Of a DNA stretch of 31,613 bases, positions 30,442-31,613 are shown piece after piece. The DNA is from an uncultured Pelagibacteraceae bacterium. Lineage in GTDB: Bacteria; Pseudomonadota; Alphaproteobacteria; Pelagibacterales; Pelagibacteraceae. How positions within the stretch are numbered: the stretch's first letter is position 1; every line of letters begins with the position of its first letter. The stretch spans positions 1 through 31,613 of the forward strand of contig CACGET010000004.1 in NCBI GenBank assembly GCA_902572155.1, given 5' to 3'. The notes beneath the pieces are model-generated. The model did no database searches and was not told where the DNA came from. It saw nothing but the letters and a program-made list of their open reading frames with translations. Made by a program: the position numbers and the translations under genes.

Positions 30442-31602
30442 TTAATATTTAGTATTTCCCATAATTTCTTTAGCAATTATTTCCGATGAGACATCGTTAA
30501 TATCATTTAATCCAACTAATCCAAGTGTAGTACTTGTTTCTTCTTTTAAAATTTCTACTATTCTTTTTAAACCTTTTGCTCCATCAGCACCCATAGCATA
30601 CATAACAGGTCTACCTATCATTGTATAGTCTGCCCCTAAAGCAATTGCTCTAACTATATCACTGCCACTTCTTATACCGCTATCAAAAATTAACGGGAAT
30701 TCATTACCAACAGCTTTTCTAATTAAGGGAAGAATATTGATAGCTGCCGTAGCGCTATCCAATTGTCTTCCTCCATGATTTGAAACCTGTATTGCATCTG
30801 CACCTGCATTTTTAATTTTAATTGCATCTTCTGGAGACATAACTCCTTTAACTATAAGCTTACCCTTCCATTTATTTCTTACTCTTTTTAAGGTATCAAA
30901 ATCTGTTGTACCTCTACTTTCTTTTCTTTTAAAAATTCCATCTCCACTTTTTGATGTTACATAGTTCATCGGTTTAGGGATTCCTTTGAGCAAAGTTGTT
31001 AAAGACCAAGTTGGATGTGTAGCAAAGTCAAAAAATTGTTTTGGTCCTATTTTAAATGGATAAGAAAATCCATTTTTATCATCTCTAGTTCGTCTTGATA
31101 ATACAGGAACATCAACAGTTAATATTACAGTTTCATAACCAGTTTTTTCAGCTCTTTCTAAAAGCTCCATTACAAAACTTTCATCTTGAAAAATATAAAG
31201 TTGCATCCATGAATGTCCTTCTGAGTATTCATACATTTTTTCTAAGGTAGTTGTTGAAGCCATAGAAACGCATGTTGGAATATTATTTTTTGCACTTTCT
31301 TTTGCCAACATTATATCTGCACCTGGCCAAGACAAATTAGTCATTCCCATTGGTGCAAAACCAAAAGGATAATCAAATTGATAATTTAAAAATTTTTTTT
31401 TTAAACTTCTTTTCTCCACATTTCTCAAAACTCTTGGTTCAAGTCTTATTTGATCCAGTGCTATACTGTTTATTTCAGATAATTTTTCGTCTCCAGAAGC
31501 TCCATCAATAAAATCAAAAACTAGTTTTGGAAGTCTCTTTTTAGATAATTGTATAGCTTCTTTGATGCTAAAAATTTTATTGCTTGGTAAAACTTTACTC
31601 AT
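30442..31602 (-). CDS. FMN-dependent alpha-hydroxy acid oxidase/dehydrogenase
   Basis: This 386-residue TIM-barrel flavoenzyme belongs to the glycolate oxidase/lactate dehydrogenase/mandelate dehydrogenase family. It has the FMN-binding PFGFAPMGMTNL region, QLYIFQD, TVDVPVLSRR, the lysine in LIVKGV, the catalytic His and Arg of SNHGGRQLD, and the phosphate-binding DSGIRSG and GRP. Family members oxidise 2-hydroxy acids to 2-oxo acids with oxygen, quinone or cytochrome as acceptor. The tyrosine that helps hold the substrate carboxylate in glycolate oxidase (Y24) aligns with F31 here (VFDFIDGASGDE), so the substrate pocket differs. No membrane insertion segment is seen. It is the first visible gene of the six-gene operon; only 11 bases lie upstream in the window. 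Confidence 0.86.
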   Translation of the reverse strand: MSKVLPSNKIFSIKEAIQLSKKRLPKLVFDFIDGASGDEKLSEINSIALDQIRLEPRVLRNVEKRSLKKKFLNYQFDYPFGFAPMGMTNLSWPGADIMLAKESAKNNIPTCVSMASTTTLEKMYEYSEGHSWMQLYIFQDESFVMELLERAEKTGYETVILTVDVPVLSRRTRDDKNGFSYPFKIGPKQFFDFATHPTWSLTTLLKGIPKPMNYVTSKSGDGIFKRKESRGTTDFDTLKRVRNKWKGKLIVKGVMSPEDAIKIKNAGADAIQVSNHGGRQLDSATAAINILPLIRKAVGNEFPLIFDSGIRSGSDIVRAIALGADYTMIGRPVMYAMGADGAKGLKRIVEILKEETSTTLGLVGLNDINDVSSEIIAKEIMGNTKY

Positions 31603-31613
31603 ATTTTTAATTT

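Noticed and set aside
1..31613. Possible phage, integrative element, CRISPR or toxin-antitoxin system
   Set aside because: No integrase, transposase, repeat array, terminal repeats, tRNA-adjacent site or toxin-like small gene pair was seen.

Overview
The window is about 31.6 kb of very AT-rich DNA (roughly 30% G+C by eye). It is almost solid coding sequence: neighbours overlap by 1-4 bases or sit a few bases apart, few genes have a clear Shine-Dalgarno, and no stretch over 300 bases lacks a gene. I see no tRNA, rRNA, CRISPR array, insertion sequence or integrase. Compactness, base composition and content (a DmdA-like protein, an ectoine hydrolase-like protein, betaine and carnitine enzymes, several periplasmic-binding or drug/metabolite-type transporters) suggest a streamlined marine alphaproteobacterium of the SAR11/Pelagibacterales type. 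That assignment is inference; no ribosomal marker is present.

Layout. (a) 1-8015, minus strand: a TauD-type dioxygenase, a GMC oxidoreductase, a DMT exporter and a second 2-oxoglutarate oxygenase. After a 104-base, G+C-richer spacer come a luciferase-like flavin monooxygenase, a TPP enzyme close to sulfoacetaldehyde acetyltransferase, an 'amino acid synthesis' family protein and the start of an alpha/beta hydrolase. (b) 8067-8399, plus: an SMR efflux protein. (c) 8404-16164: a quaternary-amine block. It holds a betainyl-CoA thioesterase-like protein and a class II aldolase (minus), divergent from a 3-dehydrocarnitine cleavage enzyme, a carnitine dehydrogenase and a GFA protein (plus). An SDR, an FrhB-type Fe-S flavoprotein and a ProV ATPase (minus) follow, divergent from a gamma-butyrobetaine hydroxylase-like enzyme. 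Together these give a plausible route gamma-butyrobetaine -> L-carnitine -> 3-dehydrocarnitine -> betainyl-CoA -> glycine betaine. (d) 16167-18637, minus: a GDPD phosphodiesterase, a 3-hydroxyisobutyrate dehydrogenase-like protein and a DMT transporter. (e) 18694-25163, plus: an EutA-like isomerase/racemase and a DoeA-like ectoine hydrolase, then a complete four-gene polyamine-type ABC importer with a strong hairpin terminator between the binding-protein and permease genes. (f) 25168-31602, minus: a tight six-gene operon read from the right. It encodes an FMN alpha-hydroxyacid oxidase, a second TPP lyase/synthase, a transthyretin/HIUase-like protein lacking the family's C-terminal signature, a DmdA-like GcvT protein, a thiolase and a branched-chain-type aminotransferase.

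Taken together, the window reads as a catabolic and osmolyte-use region: importers or exporters are paired with oxidative and CoA-dependent enzymes. The parts I cannot match to a described pathway are operon (f) and the LLM/Xsc-like operon in (a). The spacer at 3589-3665 with an adjacent 18-bp palindrome, and the modified HIUase-like protein, are the best candidates for something not previously described.
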